Part shown: positions 32,706 to 40,110 of the stretch, one piece after another
Layout of the letters: every line of letters starts with the position of its first letter
Position numbering within the stretch: the first letter of the stretch is position 1
Origin: Bacteroidota bacterium
GTDB taxonomy: Bacteria; Bacteroidota; Bacteroidia; Sphingobacteriales; Sphingobacteriaceae
Reading direction: 5' to 3'
Assembly (NCBI GenBank): GCA_013288685.1
Contig: JABDBM010000028.1
Span: 1 to 44,386, forward strand
DNA: 44,386 nt
The notes under the pieces: model-generated
Databases searched by the model: none
The model's input: the letters and a program-made list of their open reading frames with translations, nothing else
What the model was told of the DNA's origin: nothing
Translations under genes and position numbers: made by a program

Positions 32706-32730
32706 CCTTTTTTATACCGTAAAAATACCC
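32706..32730 (-). promoter_or_regulatory. Shared upstream motif, copy B
   Basis: Read on the minus strand: GGGTATTTTTACGGTATAAA followed by AAAGG; two mismatches to copy A. It lies 91 bases before the ATG at 32614 in the same orientation as copy A, and 116 bases upstream of the plus-strand ATG at 32847. CCGTAAAA here is mirrored by TTTTACGG at 32746-32753. Apart from these two sites and the broken frame, the interval 32294-32846 holds nothing I can assign. Confidence 0.5.
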
Positions 32731-32846
32731 TGTAAAAACACGTCATTTTACGGCAACCGCTTTTCTCTTTCCTGGTGACATTTGATTCCGAAAAAATAAC
32801 CGGGAAAGCTGAAAACGGAATTAGAGTAGGCGTTAAAATTATAAAC

Positions 32847-33308
32847 ATGAAAACAATGCTGATTGCAACACTGTGCTTGCTGGGCTTATTTCTAAATGCA
32901 AATGCCCAAACAAAACAAAAGAAGGTCCGAAACGTCGAAGTTATCTTTAATACAACTAACAATGATAAGGATCATGACACATATTTGTATGTATCTTTAA
33001 ATGTACACGATTTTGGTGATAACACCGATTATTACCTTGCAAAAAAAGATGGCATTGGCGGGCATTGGAATAATAATTCCTCAAATTCTGTGACCCTCGA
33101 CTTGGCGGGCAATTACGACCTGGAATCATACAAAAACGCATTTATGAAATTGCACATTTCTCCGAATGGGAATGACAAATGGGAGTTTAATTACACTGTT
33201 AGGATCACTTATTTAGATGAAAACAATGAATCAAGGACGCTTGAAAAGAATTTTGACGGAAAGGTATTAACACAAGACAATCCCGATACATCTGATCCGA
33301 TTTTTTAA
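32847..33308 (+). CDS. Small secreted beta-rich protein, possibly PLAT-like
   Basis: 153 residues from the ATG at 32847, which begins the signal peptide MKTMLIATLCLLGLFLNANA; the longer frame from 32775 would bury it. The mature part reads VEVIFNTTNNDKDHDTYLYV, with HISPNGNDKWEFNYTVRITY and a terminal acidic tail. A strand pattern opening with V-x-V-x-F-x-T-x-x-N-D-x-D-x-D-T resembles PLAT/LH2 beta sandwiches, but the match is by eye. It is probably periplasmic or secreted. No neighbour explains its role. Confidence 0.65.
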   Translation: MKTMLIATLCLLGLFLNANAQTKQKKVRNVEVIFNTTNNDKDHDTYLYVSLNVHDFGDNTDYYLAKKDGIGGHWNNNSSNSVTLDLAGNYDLESYKNAFMKLHISPNGNDKWEFNYTVRITYLDENNESRTLEKNFDGKVLTQDNPDTSDPIF

Positions 33309-33579
33309 CAAGCTCTTTTGCCTTATGGAAGCAATTCGTTAAATCAAGGTAGCAGTTGGCCAAGTGACAAGATCAATAGCCCTACAAGCAATTACCTCAT
33401 CTTCTGGCGTTGTAGCTAGTTGTAATGTCAACCATCCACCAACCAAAAACCTTTATCATACCAAAACCCGTCGCCAAACACGATGGGTTTTTTCACATCC
33501 CTTGAATTTATAAACAAATTACCTAAAAGTGCGTTCTTGTTAATATAAACCATGTATATTTACTTCATCCGATGATGAG

Positions 33580-34248
33580 ATGAGCCAAAATACCATACCC
33601 CGCAAATCGTTAGCCGAAGAAGTTGCCTTCAAACTCCAGGAAAAAATATTGAAGGGCGGCTATAAAATGAACCAGAAGCTTCCGGTTGAAGCCGAGCTGA
33701 TGCGCAGCTTTGGCGTTGGCCGTTCAACCATTCGCGAGGCGGTGCGAATATTGGTAAACTCGGGTTTCCTGCGGGTGCAGCAGGGAATTGGTACTTTCGT
33801 TGAAGATACCACCGGGATTAACGAACCGTTGTTTCAGCGATTAAAACGTGCAGATAAAAAAAATATCGACGAAGTGCGCCAAACGCTTGAGATGAAAATT
33901 GCCGAAATGGCCGCCAGAAACCGCACCGGCAATGATATATCCAAATTGGAACACTTTTTAGCCAAACGCACTAAAGCCGCCAACGAAAATATGCTGGAAG
34001 AATGCGTTGACGCCCATGTTAGTTTTTACATCCTGCTTGCAGAAGCATCTAAAAATGAAGTTTTGGCCGATCTGTATAAATTATTCGCCATGCAACTAAA
34101 AGCTGATTTGCTGAAGATGCACGACGATACAACGATTTTAAAAGAAAGTTCCGAAAATTTACATAAGATGTTGGATGGCGTATTGCGCGAGGATCCAAAA
34201 AAAGCCTATTATTGGAGCGCCAAAATCAACAACTACATTACATTATAG
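33580..34248 (+). CDS. GntR-family transcriptional regulator, FadR-like
   Basis: 222 residues. The N-terminal winged helix (~8-75) reads SLAEEVAFKLQEKILKGGYK, PVEAELMRSFGVGRSTIREA and VRILVNSGFLRVQQGIGTFV, the classic GntR DNA-binding fold. The C-terminal all-helical FCD-type domain (~90-220) holds LEMKIAEMAA and CVDAHVSFYILLAEASKN, where Asp/His residues often bind a metal and a small acid. FadR-subfamily members respond to acyl-CoA or carboxylic acids. The convergent fatty-acid desaturase gene next door is a tempting but unproven target. Confidence 0.92.
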   Translation: MSQNTIPRKSLAEEVAFKLQEKILKGGYKMNQKLPVEAELMRSFGVGRSTIREAVRILVNSGFLRVQQGIGTFVEDTTGINEPLFQRLKRADKKNIDEVRQTLEMKIAEMAARNRTGNDISKLEHFLAKRTKAANENMLEECVDAHVSFYILLAEASKNEVLADLYKLFAMQLKADLLKMHDDTTILKESSENLHKMLDGVLREDPKKAYYWSAKINNYITL

Positions 34249-34300
34249 TCATTCGCTGCGCGTCATGAGGCATTAAGTCATTGATTGGTGCGTACCATAA

Positions 34301-34338
34301 AAAAGCCCTGCTCAAATTGATATTTGAACAGGGCTTTT
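34301..34338. terminator. Bidirectional terminator between convergent genes
   Basis: A 17-bp stem, AAAAGCCCTGCTCAAAT (34301-34317) with ATTTGAACAGGGCTTTT (34322-34338), one mismatch, 4-nt loop. The A-run and T-run at the ends allow use from either strand, for the GntR gene and the desaturase gene. Confidence 0.88.
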
Positions 34339-34352
34339 AGAATTTCTTTTAA

Positions 34353-34380
34353 TCCGATCCCTGATAGCTATCGGGACGAA
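34353..34380. repeat. Dispersed palindromic repeat, copy 2, with degenerate neighbour
   Basis: TCCGATCCCTGATAGCTATC followed by GGGACGAA; the inverted match of 864-890. A degenerate half-copy, CCTGATAGCTACAGATACG, follows at 34390-34408 and contains the TAG stop of the desaturase gene (34398-34400). Confidence 0.65.
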
Positions 34381-34397
34381 AATCTTATTCCTGATAG

Positions 34398-35132
34398 CTA
34401 CAGATACGCTTCACGCAGCCTGATCAGCCTTATCCAGTGCATAAATTTCATCACAGGATATACCGGGTCAAACTCGAACCAACGGGCGGCAAAGTTGGCG
34501 TTGTTAGGGCGCTTATGATGATTGTTCTGAAACAGTTCGCCCAGCATAAAAAAGTCGAACGGAGTGGTGTTTTTTGATTTATCACCGTTTTCGAAATTGG
34601 CATAGCCATATTTATGGCCGCACCAGTTTACTATAGCGCCATGGATGGGCCCCATCATAAAATGAATAGGCAGCAATAAAAACATCCACCAATGGGTCGC
34701 AAAAAATATATAAAATACTACATACAAAATACCAAATGTGATACGCGATACAAAGGTTGATCCCCAGTAATCCAGCAAACGCCATTCGGGGTAATTGCCT
34801 TTAAACTGGGCTTCGGGTTCTTTCAAACGTTTTTCGTAAAGTTTATAGCTCAACGCGGTGCGCCACATCATCTGGAAAACGTCCCTGAAAAAGTACGGAG
34901 AATGCGGGTCCTTTTCGGTATCGCTGTAAGCGTGGTGTTCGCGGTGCATAATAGCATAAGCCCGCGGATTTAAAAATGATGAACCCTGGCAAATGAATGT
35001 TAGCAGGTGAAATACACGTTCGTTAAATTTATTAGTGCTGAACATTTTATGTGAAGCGTACCTGTGCAAAAAAAATGTTTGGAAGAATAAAGAAAGGAAC
35101 CAGTGGGCAAGGAAGAATATTAATATGATCAC
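34398..35132 (-). CDS. Acyl-CoA / fatty-acid desaturase (membrane di-iron)
   Basis: 244 residues, short but complete for the bacterial desaturase group. Membrane helices flank the histidine boxes HRYASH (~23-28), HREHHAYSD (~63-71), GHKYGYANFENGD and NNHHKRPNNANFAARWFEFD, which together hold two iron ions. It introduces a cis double bond in acyl chains, probably delta-9, in the inner membrane, using an electron donor not encoded here. The C-terminal codons REAYL and the stop run into a degenerate palindromic repeat. The upstream TATCTTTG (complement of 35177-35184) gives a ~40-base leader. Confidence 0.92.
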   Translation of the reverse strand: MIILIFFLAHWFLSLFFQTFFLHRYASHKMFSTNKFNERVFHLLTFICQGSSFLNPRAYAIMHREHHAYSDTEKDPHSPYFFRDVFQMMWRTALSYKLYEKRLKEPEAQFKGNYPEWRLLDYWGSTFVSRITFGILYVVFYIFFATHWWMFLLLPIHFMMGPIHGAIVNWCGHKYGYANFENGDKSKNTTPFDFFMLGELFQNNHHKRPNNANFAARWFEFDPVYPVMKFMHWIRLIRLREAYL

Positions 35133-35176
35133 GTGGATATAATATAAAAAGTAATGGTATTGTTTTATAATTGGCG

Positions 35177-35184
35177 CAAAGATA
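35177..35184 (-). promoter_or_regulatory. -7 element TATCTTTG for the desaturase gene
   Basis: Matches TAnnTTTG; TTG is found 16 bases further upstream (35201-35203), shorter than the usual 19. The predicted RNA start is near 35173, about 40 bases before the ATG. Confidence 0.5.
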
Positions 35185-35227
35185 CAATTAAAATGATTTG
35201 CAAGGCGTTATAACCCGGTAAAAACAA

Positions 35228-35265
35228 AAAAGAGGCCATTGCGGAAATTTCCAATGGCCTCTTTT
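35228..35265 (-). terminator. Intrinsic terminator after the DUF2383 gene
   Basis: A 14-bp stem, AAAAGAGGCCATTG with CAATGGCCTCTTTT, followed on the minus strand by TTTTTTGTTTTT. It ends the DUF2383 transcript just before the desaturase promoter region. Confidence 0.88.
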
Positions 35266-35284
35266 GTATGCACATTTACAAAAA

Positions 35285-35743
35285 TTATGCTTCATTATCA
35301 CGTAAAGCTTTAATTCTGTCGTGCGATGCAATGATGCCCTGGTATTGGCGCGAAACCATTTCATAAAACTCCGGAAGTAAGCCATTATCGGGGTCAAGTG
35401 CGTCCTGATAAGCCTTTTTAATGGCATCTTCGCCGGTTTCACACTCGGCCAGTATGCTTTTTCGGTCGTGCCCGCTAAAAGCAGCTTTAACATCCAGCCA
35501 GGCGCGGTGTATAGCGCCGCTTGGGCTAACGCCCATTTCGGGTTCGCCTCCAAAATCGTTAATGGCCATTCCTAATTCCTGTACATTGTAACGGCTCTCC
35601 TCGCGCAAATCCCTGAAAAGTAAGCGCAAATCCATATCGTTTACATTTAAATCATTACTGGCATGAGCAAAGCCCGCATCGCGGTCGTTGTTAATTTCTA
35701 TGAGGTCGTTTAGCACCTCTACTGATTTTTCTATAGTTTCCAT
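35285..35743 (-). CDS. PA2169-family four-helix-bundle protein (DUF2383)
   Basis: 152 residues from the ATG at 35743 (METIEKSVEVLNDLIEINND). An ATG 36 bases earlier would add 12 unneeded residues. The ferritin-like helical bundle has RDAGFAHAS, ELGMAINDFGGEPEMGVSPS, GAIHRAWLDVKAAFSGHDRK and SILAECETGEDAIKKAYQDA, the usual DUF2383 signature set. These proteins are small, cytoplasmic and often linked to stress or stationary phase; the biochemical role is unknown. Monocistronic. Confidence 0.88.
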   Translation of the reverse strand: METIEKSVEVLNDLIEINNDRDAGFAHASNDLNVNDMDLRLLFRDLREESRYNVQELGMAINDFGGEPEMGVSPSGAIHRAWLDVKAAFSGHDRKSILAECETGEDAIKKAYQDALDPDNGLLPEFYEMVSRQYQGIIASHDRIKALRDNEA

Positions 35744-35800
35744 AGTTAAAGAATTTTGATGTTGATTAACTATAAACAACTATCCTGCCAGTTTTGGGGA

Positions 35801-35862
35801 GGTAAGAGATTGGTGATGAGAGGTTAGTGATGAGAAGGATTATTCATGCCTAATCTCTTACC
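35801..35862. repeat. Inverted repeat before the luciferase-like gene end
   Basis: GGTAAGAGATT (35801-35811) and AATCTCTTACC (35852-35862) pair; related GTGATGAG/GGTTAGTGATGAG segments recur inside and beyond. It lies between two minus-strand genes and may terminate transcription of the luciferase-like gene. Confidence 0.55.
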
Positions 35863-35873
35863 CCAACCTCTAA

Positions 35874-36887
35874 TCACTTCGCAAGAAACAACTCCGCCAG
35901 TAACCTATATGAGTCCAACCTGTCCTGAAAGTCCTCCGTTATAGTAACGGCTATTATTTCATCCACGTTATAATCATTGGCCAGTTTGGTTAACTTTGCT
36001 TTCATTTCATCCGGCTTCCCGGTTATTACCCGTTTGCGGTTATACAAAATACGCTCCTGTTCGGCCGGGGAGTAAACCACGTGCTTAATGTCATCATAAC
36101 CCACCGGCGACAGGCCCAAACCTTTTTCAAATTGGTTAAAACGGTAGTCCATCAGTGCCTGGTGCTGCGCTATTTTTTCTTCATTTTCCGAGCAAAAAAC
36201 AAAAATGGCCATGTTGGCTTGTTGTTCCTTTAGGTCTTCGGATGGTTGAAAGCGTTCCCTATAGGCAGCAACAGCTTCTGGCCCCCCATTAGGATTTATA
36301 AAATGCGCAAACGAAAAGCCCATACCGAAATGTGCCGCAAAAACACCGCTTTGTCCGCTGGAGCTTAGCAGCCATTGGGCAGGTACGGTTTTTACCTGGG
36401 GTATTGCCCGAATTTTTGATTGCGGTGTGCCTGGCTCGCCACGGTCATGAAAAAAGTTATTTAAATCGTACAATTGCTCTACAAAGTCCTGCTCGCGAAA
36501 TTGGTTGGAGGGATTAAGCATGGCCGCGGTAAGCCTATCGGTGCCCGGCGCGCGGCCCATACCCAGGTCAATACGACCGGGGAACAGGGCTTCGAGCATC
36601 CGGAAGTTTTCGGCCACTTTTAAGGCGCTGTGGTTAGGCATCATTACCCCACCCGAGCCGATGCGTATATTTTGGGTTTGCCCCGCCAGGTGAGCCATTA
36701 GTACTTCGGGTGTTGACCCGGCCAGCGAGCCGGTATTGTGGTGTTCTGAGACCCAAAAACGGGTATAGCCCAATTGGTCGGTATATTTTGCAAGTTCTAC
36801 AGTTTCCTGTACGGCTTGTTCGGCAGTTATACCTTTGCGTACCGGCGATTGGTCCAACACGCTAAGGCGAATTTGTTTTGTGTTCAT
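35874..36887 (-). CDS. LLM-class flavin-dependent monooxygenase
   Basis: 337 residues. The luciferase-like TIM barrel starts with LSVLDQSPVRKGITAEQAVQ and carries RFWVSEHHNTGSLAGSTPEV, RIGSGGVMMPNHSALKVAEN, GRIDLGMGRAPGTDRL and LLSSSGQSGVFAAHFGMGFS, all standard for the group usually named MsnO8-like or alkane-1-monooxygenase-like. It should use reduced FMN or F420-type flavin chemistry; FMN is likelier in this phylum. The substrate is unknown. A flavin reductase is not encoded next to it. Confidence 0.92.
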   Translation of the reverse strand: MNTKQIRLSVLDQSPVRKGITAEQAVQETVELAKYTDQLGYTRFWVSEHHNTGSLAGSTPEVLMAHLAGQTQNIRIGSGGVMMPNHSALKVAENFRMLEALFPGRIDLGMGRAPGTDRLTAAMLNPSNQFREQDFVEQLYDLNNFFHDRGEPGTPQSKIRAIPQVKTVPAQWLLSSSGQSGVFAAHFGMGFSFAHFINPNGGPEAVAAYRERFQPSEDLKEQQANMAIFVFCSENEEKIAQHQALMDYRFNQFEKGLGLSPVGYDDIKHVVYSPAEQERILYNRKRVITGKPDEMKAKLTKLANDYNVDEIIAVTITEDFQDRLDSYRLLAELFLAK

Positions 36888-36939
36888 GGTATATTAAAAC
36901 ACAAAAGTACACAAGGGCTTGTTGAGCGATTGTAAAGAT

Positions 36940-37577
36940 TTATTTAATAGAATAGTTGGCGATTGTACGGCTGCTAATTAAAACTCCGTAGGCGTGTGTA
37001 TCCATCTGAATTAGCCCTATGCCTTTGGCCAGGTAAATATCGTAAACAGCATTGCTTTCAAACCCATCGCCCAATTCAAAATCGACCTGGGTATGGATAA
37101 CGTTGGCGAATGTTTGCCGTTAACAGTTTTGGCAAGGTTAGTTTCTTTAATGGTATTAACTGTTCTTACTGCTAAGCCTTCAAACAGGCCGTTATCGGTT
37201 GGCTGGGTTATCCAGCTATAGCCCGCCGCCTGGTTATCGTAACCCATTTGCAGTTCAACTGATCCGTCGGGCCCGTTTAAATTTCTTGTAGCGTATGCAT
37301 GGTTACCGGCATAAAAATAGCTTGTGCCGGCGCCTGCTTTATCAGATACCGTGTTGGCTATATAATAGGTTTTGCTATTAAAAGTTGCGGTACCACCTGT
37401 TAAGGTAATAGTTGTGGTACCTGTAGTAGTATTTACGTCTTCGTGATAAGTCCAGCTACTGCCCGATGAGACAGGTAAATAACTATCCGAGCCGGATGGC
37501 TTAGGTTCATTTTTTGATTTGCAACCTGTAAAAAGAAACAGGGCGACAGCAATTGCGGCGGGTAAGTATCTTTTCAT
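36940..37577 (-). pseudogene. Putative lipoprotein gene with a single frameshift
   Basis: The ATG at 37577 begins MKRYLPAAIAVALFLFTGC, a lipoprotein signal. The frame stays open to 37017, but the last ~35 residues (HSPTLSIPRSILNWAMGLKA) look unlike a protein. From about 37113 another frame continues as TFANVIHTQVDFELGDGFES, NAVYDIYLAKGIGLIQMDTH and AYGVLISSRTIANYSIK to a TAA at 36940-36942. That is a natural beta-rich ending. One extra A in the AAA at 37113-37115 joins the two parts into a ~212-residue protein. Function unknown. It is either a recent pseudogene or a sequencing error. Confidence 0.75.
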
Positions 37578-37823
37578 ATTATAAAATTAAAGAAATACAT
37601 TGAGGATAATATAGTTTTTATTAAGGTTTATTACGTCTGGTATTAATCTGTAAATCACTATGTTGTGAGGTATTTTAATGAATACGTATGGCATTTAAAA
37701 TCAGTTGTCCTGCCTGGTATGATATCATAAAATAATTAGCACCGTGCGGGTCATCGTGCCAGATTGAACAATTTAACTACTAAGTTGAAACAAAAGTTGC
37801 ATCCCGTCCCCTTTGTTAATGGC

Positions 37824-37831
37824 TAAATTTG
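37824..37831 (+). promoter_or_regulatory. -7 element TAAATTTG before the GH26 gene
   Basis: Matches TAnnTTTG, 21 bases before the ATG at 37853. TTG at 37797-37799 gives a 24-base spacer, longer than usual. Confidence 0.45.
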
Positions 37832-37852
37832 TTTTTCAAAACATTTTCAATC

Positions 37853-38836
37853 ATGACTAAAAACTTGCTGTGTTTTTTATTCTTATTTTCTTCGTTAAGC
37901 GTCCTGTCCCAACCATTTGAGCCGGCAAACAAAAATGCATCTCCCGAAGCCAAAGCTTTAATAAGCTATTTATATAACATCAGCGGCAAATACATTTTAT
38001 CGGGCGAGCATGGCGGCGGACAACGGTTTTTGGATAGCACCAAAGCTATCACCGGAAAATACCCTGCGGTATGGGGAAGTGATTTTATTTGGCAAGGTAA
38101 AGATGGCGGCCGTCAGCGTGTGGTTAACGAGGCGATAGCCAATTACAAAAAAGGATATACGATAGCCCTGATGTGGCACCAGGGCCGCCCGCAGGATAAC
38201 GCTCCATGGGGTTTCCGCGAAAGCGTACAAGCCAAAATGACGGATGAGGAATGGGAGCAGGTAATAACGCCCGGTACAGAATTGAATACCCGTTGGCTTG
38301 CACAAATTGATACAGTTGCGTCATACTTAAAACAACTACGCGATGCCCATGTACCGGTACTTTGGCGACCCTACCACGAAATGAATGGCGTATGGTTTTG
38401 GTGGGGAAACCGTCCGGGTAAAAATGGCGTTCAAAAATTATGGAGGATGATGTACGACAGGTATGTTAATTATCATCATTTAGATAACCTGCTATGGGTT
38501 TGGGGCGCTAATGGCCCAAGGGATATACCGCTTGATGAAGCTTATTCGTACAAGGGGTTTTATCCGGGTCACAAATATGTTGATATTTTAGGCACAGATA
38601 TTTATCACTCTGACTATGAACAAAAGGACTATAACGAGTTGCTAAAACTGGCCGACGGCAGGGTAATGGCCCTTACCGAGGTTGGGGAACTGCCCAAGCC
38701 CGAAATATTAGCGGCACAGCCACGCTGGACCTGGTTTATGATTTGGACAAATTTTTTGTGGAACAACAATACCCACGCGCAGGTAAACGCCATTTTCTCG
38801 AGGCCCGAAACTATTTCGCTTGGCGATAGGAAGTAA
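37853..38836 (+). CDS. Glycoside hydrolase family 26, mannanase-like
   Basis: 327 residues from the ATG at 37853, giving signal peptide MTKNLLCFLFLFSSLSVLSQ; an ATG at 37829 lies beside the promoter. GH26 (clan A) barrel motifs: YILSGEHGGG, IALMWHQGRP, WRPYHEMNGVWFWWG with acid/base E176, GTDIYHSDY, and ALTEVG with nucleophile E276. Family members mostly hydrolyse beta-1,4-mannan; some act on mixed-linkage glucan. It is exported, perhaps to the periplasm or surface. No SusC/SusD pair or other glycosidase is adjacent, so it is not in a recognisable polysaccharide-utilisation locus. Confidence 0.93.
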   Translation: MTKNLLCFLFLFSSLSVLSQPFEPANKNASPEAKALISYLYNISGKYILSGEHGGGQRFLDSTKAITGKYPAVWGSDFIWQGKDGGRQRVVNEAIANYKKGYTIALMWHQGRPQDNAPWGFRESVQAKMTDEEWEQVITPGTELNTRWLAQIDTVASYLKQLRDAHVPVLWRPYHEMNGVWFWWGNRPGKNGVQKLWRMMYDRYVNYHHLDNLLWVWGANGPRDIPLDEAYSYKGFYPGHKYVDILGTDIYHSDYEQKDYNELLKLADGRVMALTEVGELPKPEILAAQPRWTWFMIWTNFLWNNNTHAQVNAIFSRPETISLGDRK

Positions 38837-38837
38837 A

Positions 38838-38965
38838 GGAAAGAAGCAAAATTGTAAGAATCAAGAGGCAAGGTTATAACCGTCCGGAAGCAAGAAATCA
38901 AGAGCCAGGAAGCAAGACAAAACCATATAGTCTTGCCTCTTAATTCTTGATTTCTTGCTTCTCCT
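38838..38965. repeat. AAGCAAGAAATCAAGA-type compound inverted repeat
   Basis: Two nested pairs: AAGAATCAAGAGGCAAG with CTTGCCTCTTAATTCTT, and AAGCAAGAAATCAAGA (38888-38903) with TCTTGATTTCTTGCTT (38945-38960). It fills the gap between the convergent GH26 and MaoC genes and is non-coding. Confidence 0.75.
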
Positions 38966-38967
38966 TC

Positions 38968-39429
38968 CTACGAATTAAAATGGTACAAAAACACCACCGC
39001 GCCTGTGTAAGCCGGTTTCTTTTGTCCCTCAATCTCCATAGTAACACCTATAGTTGCTTTGGTAATACCTCTCAAATTAACAATAGCCTCCAGCGTTGCA
39101 TGTAAGCGCACGCGGCTGTCAACTATTACCGGCTGAGCAAATTTGATGCTGTCAATACTGTAATTTATTTGCATCTTTAAATTTTGAACATCAGCAATTT
39201 GGTGCCAAAAGTAGGGAAGCAGCGATACCGTTAAATAGCCGTGTGCTATAGTAGCCTTAAACGGACCTTCATTTTGGGCTCTTTCTACATCGGTATGTAT
39301 CCATTGATGATCAATAGTAGCCTCGGCAAACTGATTTATTTGCTGTTGTGTAATGGTATGCCAGCCTGATGTGCCCAGCTCTTTGCCCAAATAAGATTCA
39401 AATTCCTCGTAGTTCTTTATAATTATCAT
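38968..39429 (-). CDS. MaoC-family dehydratase (R-hydratase-like)
   Basis: 153 residues, a single hot-dog domain. The hydratase motif ATIDHQWIHTDVERA carries the catalytic Asp and His, followed by IAHGYLTVSLLPYFW. The C-terminus closes with the usual strand pair. The family hydrates 2-enoyl-CoA thioesters to (R)-3-hydroxyacyl-CoA or does related dehydration. It is cytoplasmic and monocistronic. The substrate chain length cannot be told from sequence. Confidence 0.9.
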   Translation of the reverse strand: MIIIKNYEEFESYLGKELGTSGWHTITQQQINQFAEATIDHQWIHTDVERAQNEGPFKATIAHGYLTVSLLPYFWHQIADVQNLKMQINYSIDSIKFAQPVIVDSRVRLHATLEAIVNLRGITKATIGVTMEIEGQKKPAYTGAVVFLYHFNS

Positions 39430-39498
39430 AGTTCAAAATACCTTTTTGCCGGTTAACCTATAAATGGTGCGGTAAAAGTAATAAACTGTACGATATGA

Positions 39499-39524
39499 TG
39501 CAACGTTGTAAAAACTGTTGCGTC
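39499..39524 (+). promoter_or_regulatory. ECF-type promoter of the sigma factor operon
   Basis: TGCAAC (39499-39504), a 16-base spacer, then CGTC (39521-39524). AAC and CGTC at that spacing form a typical ECF sigma promoter. The ATG at 39532 is eight bases after the -10 element, so the RNA start falls at or next to the start codon. Self-regulation by the encoded sigma factor is likely. Confidence 0.65.
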
Positions 39525-39531
39525 ATATTAC

Positions 39532-40110
39532 ATGCAAGCTGATCAAAATTTGGAAGCCGTATATGTAGATAAACATTACAACCTGGTGGTTGAGTGTAAG
39601 CAGGGAAGTAAAAAGGCCTGTTATGAGTTGTACAAACTGTATTCTAAAGCGATGTTAAACGTCGCCTTTAGGATAGTGGGGGATATTGCCGAGGCTGAAG
39701 ACGTTTTGCAGGAAGCATTTTTGGATGCTTTTGGCAAGATAAAAGATTTTAGGCAGGATACTACCTTTGGGCTTTGGCTTAAACAAATTGTGGTAAACCG
39801 CGCCATTAACTTATTGCGTAAGCGCAAGCTGGAACTGGTAGATATGGAGGGTGATGCCCTTGAGAACATAGCCGACGAAGAGCCGGAAGACGAAGAAGAG
39901 ACGCAGTATAAAGCTGCACAGGTAAAGGATGCCATGAAGGATTTGCCCGAGGGCTACCGTTTGGTGATATCGCTTTACCTGTTGGAGGGGTACGATCATG
40001 AAGAGATTGGCCAGATATTGAATATTAGTGAAAATACCTCGAGAACACAGTTTTTGAGGGCGAAAAGAAAGTTATTAGAGATTTTAAAAAGAAAGGGAAT
40101 AGCATCATGA
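39532..40110 (+). CDS. ECF-type RNA polymerase sigma factor
   Basis: 192 residues. Sigma region 2 (~30-95) contains AMLNVAFRIVGDIAEAEDVL, QEAFLDAFGKI and the -10 binding part. An acidic linker (EDEEETQYKAAQ) separates it from region 4 (~135-190): DLPEGYRLVISLYLLEGYDH and EEIGQILNISENTSRTQFLR, the helix-turn-helix for the -35 element. There is no region 1 or 3, as expected for an ECF sigma. Its stop overlaps the next start by ATGA, showing tight coupling to a putative anti-sigma factor. Confidence 0.95.
   Translation: MQADQNLEAVYVDKHYNLVVECKQGSKKACYELYKLYSKAMLNVAFRIVGDIAEAEDVLQEAFLDAFGKIKDFRQDTTFGLWLKQIVVNRAINLLRKRKLELVDMEGDALENIADEEPEDEEETQYKAAQVKDAMKDLPEGYRLVISLYLLEGYDHEEIGQILNISENTSRTQFLRAKRKLLEILKRKGIAS

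Noticed and set aside
32693..32962. Minus-strand 89-residue frame
   Set aside because: It runs antisense into the signal peptide of the plus-strand gene at 32847 and resembles no protein.
37853..38836. Polysaccharide-utilisation locus around the GH26 gene
   Set aside because: No SusC/SusD pair, other glycosidase or sugar transporter is found on either side.
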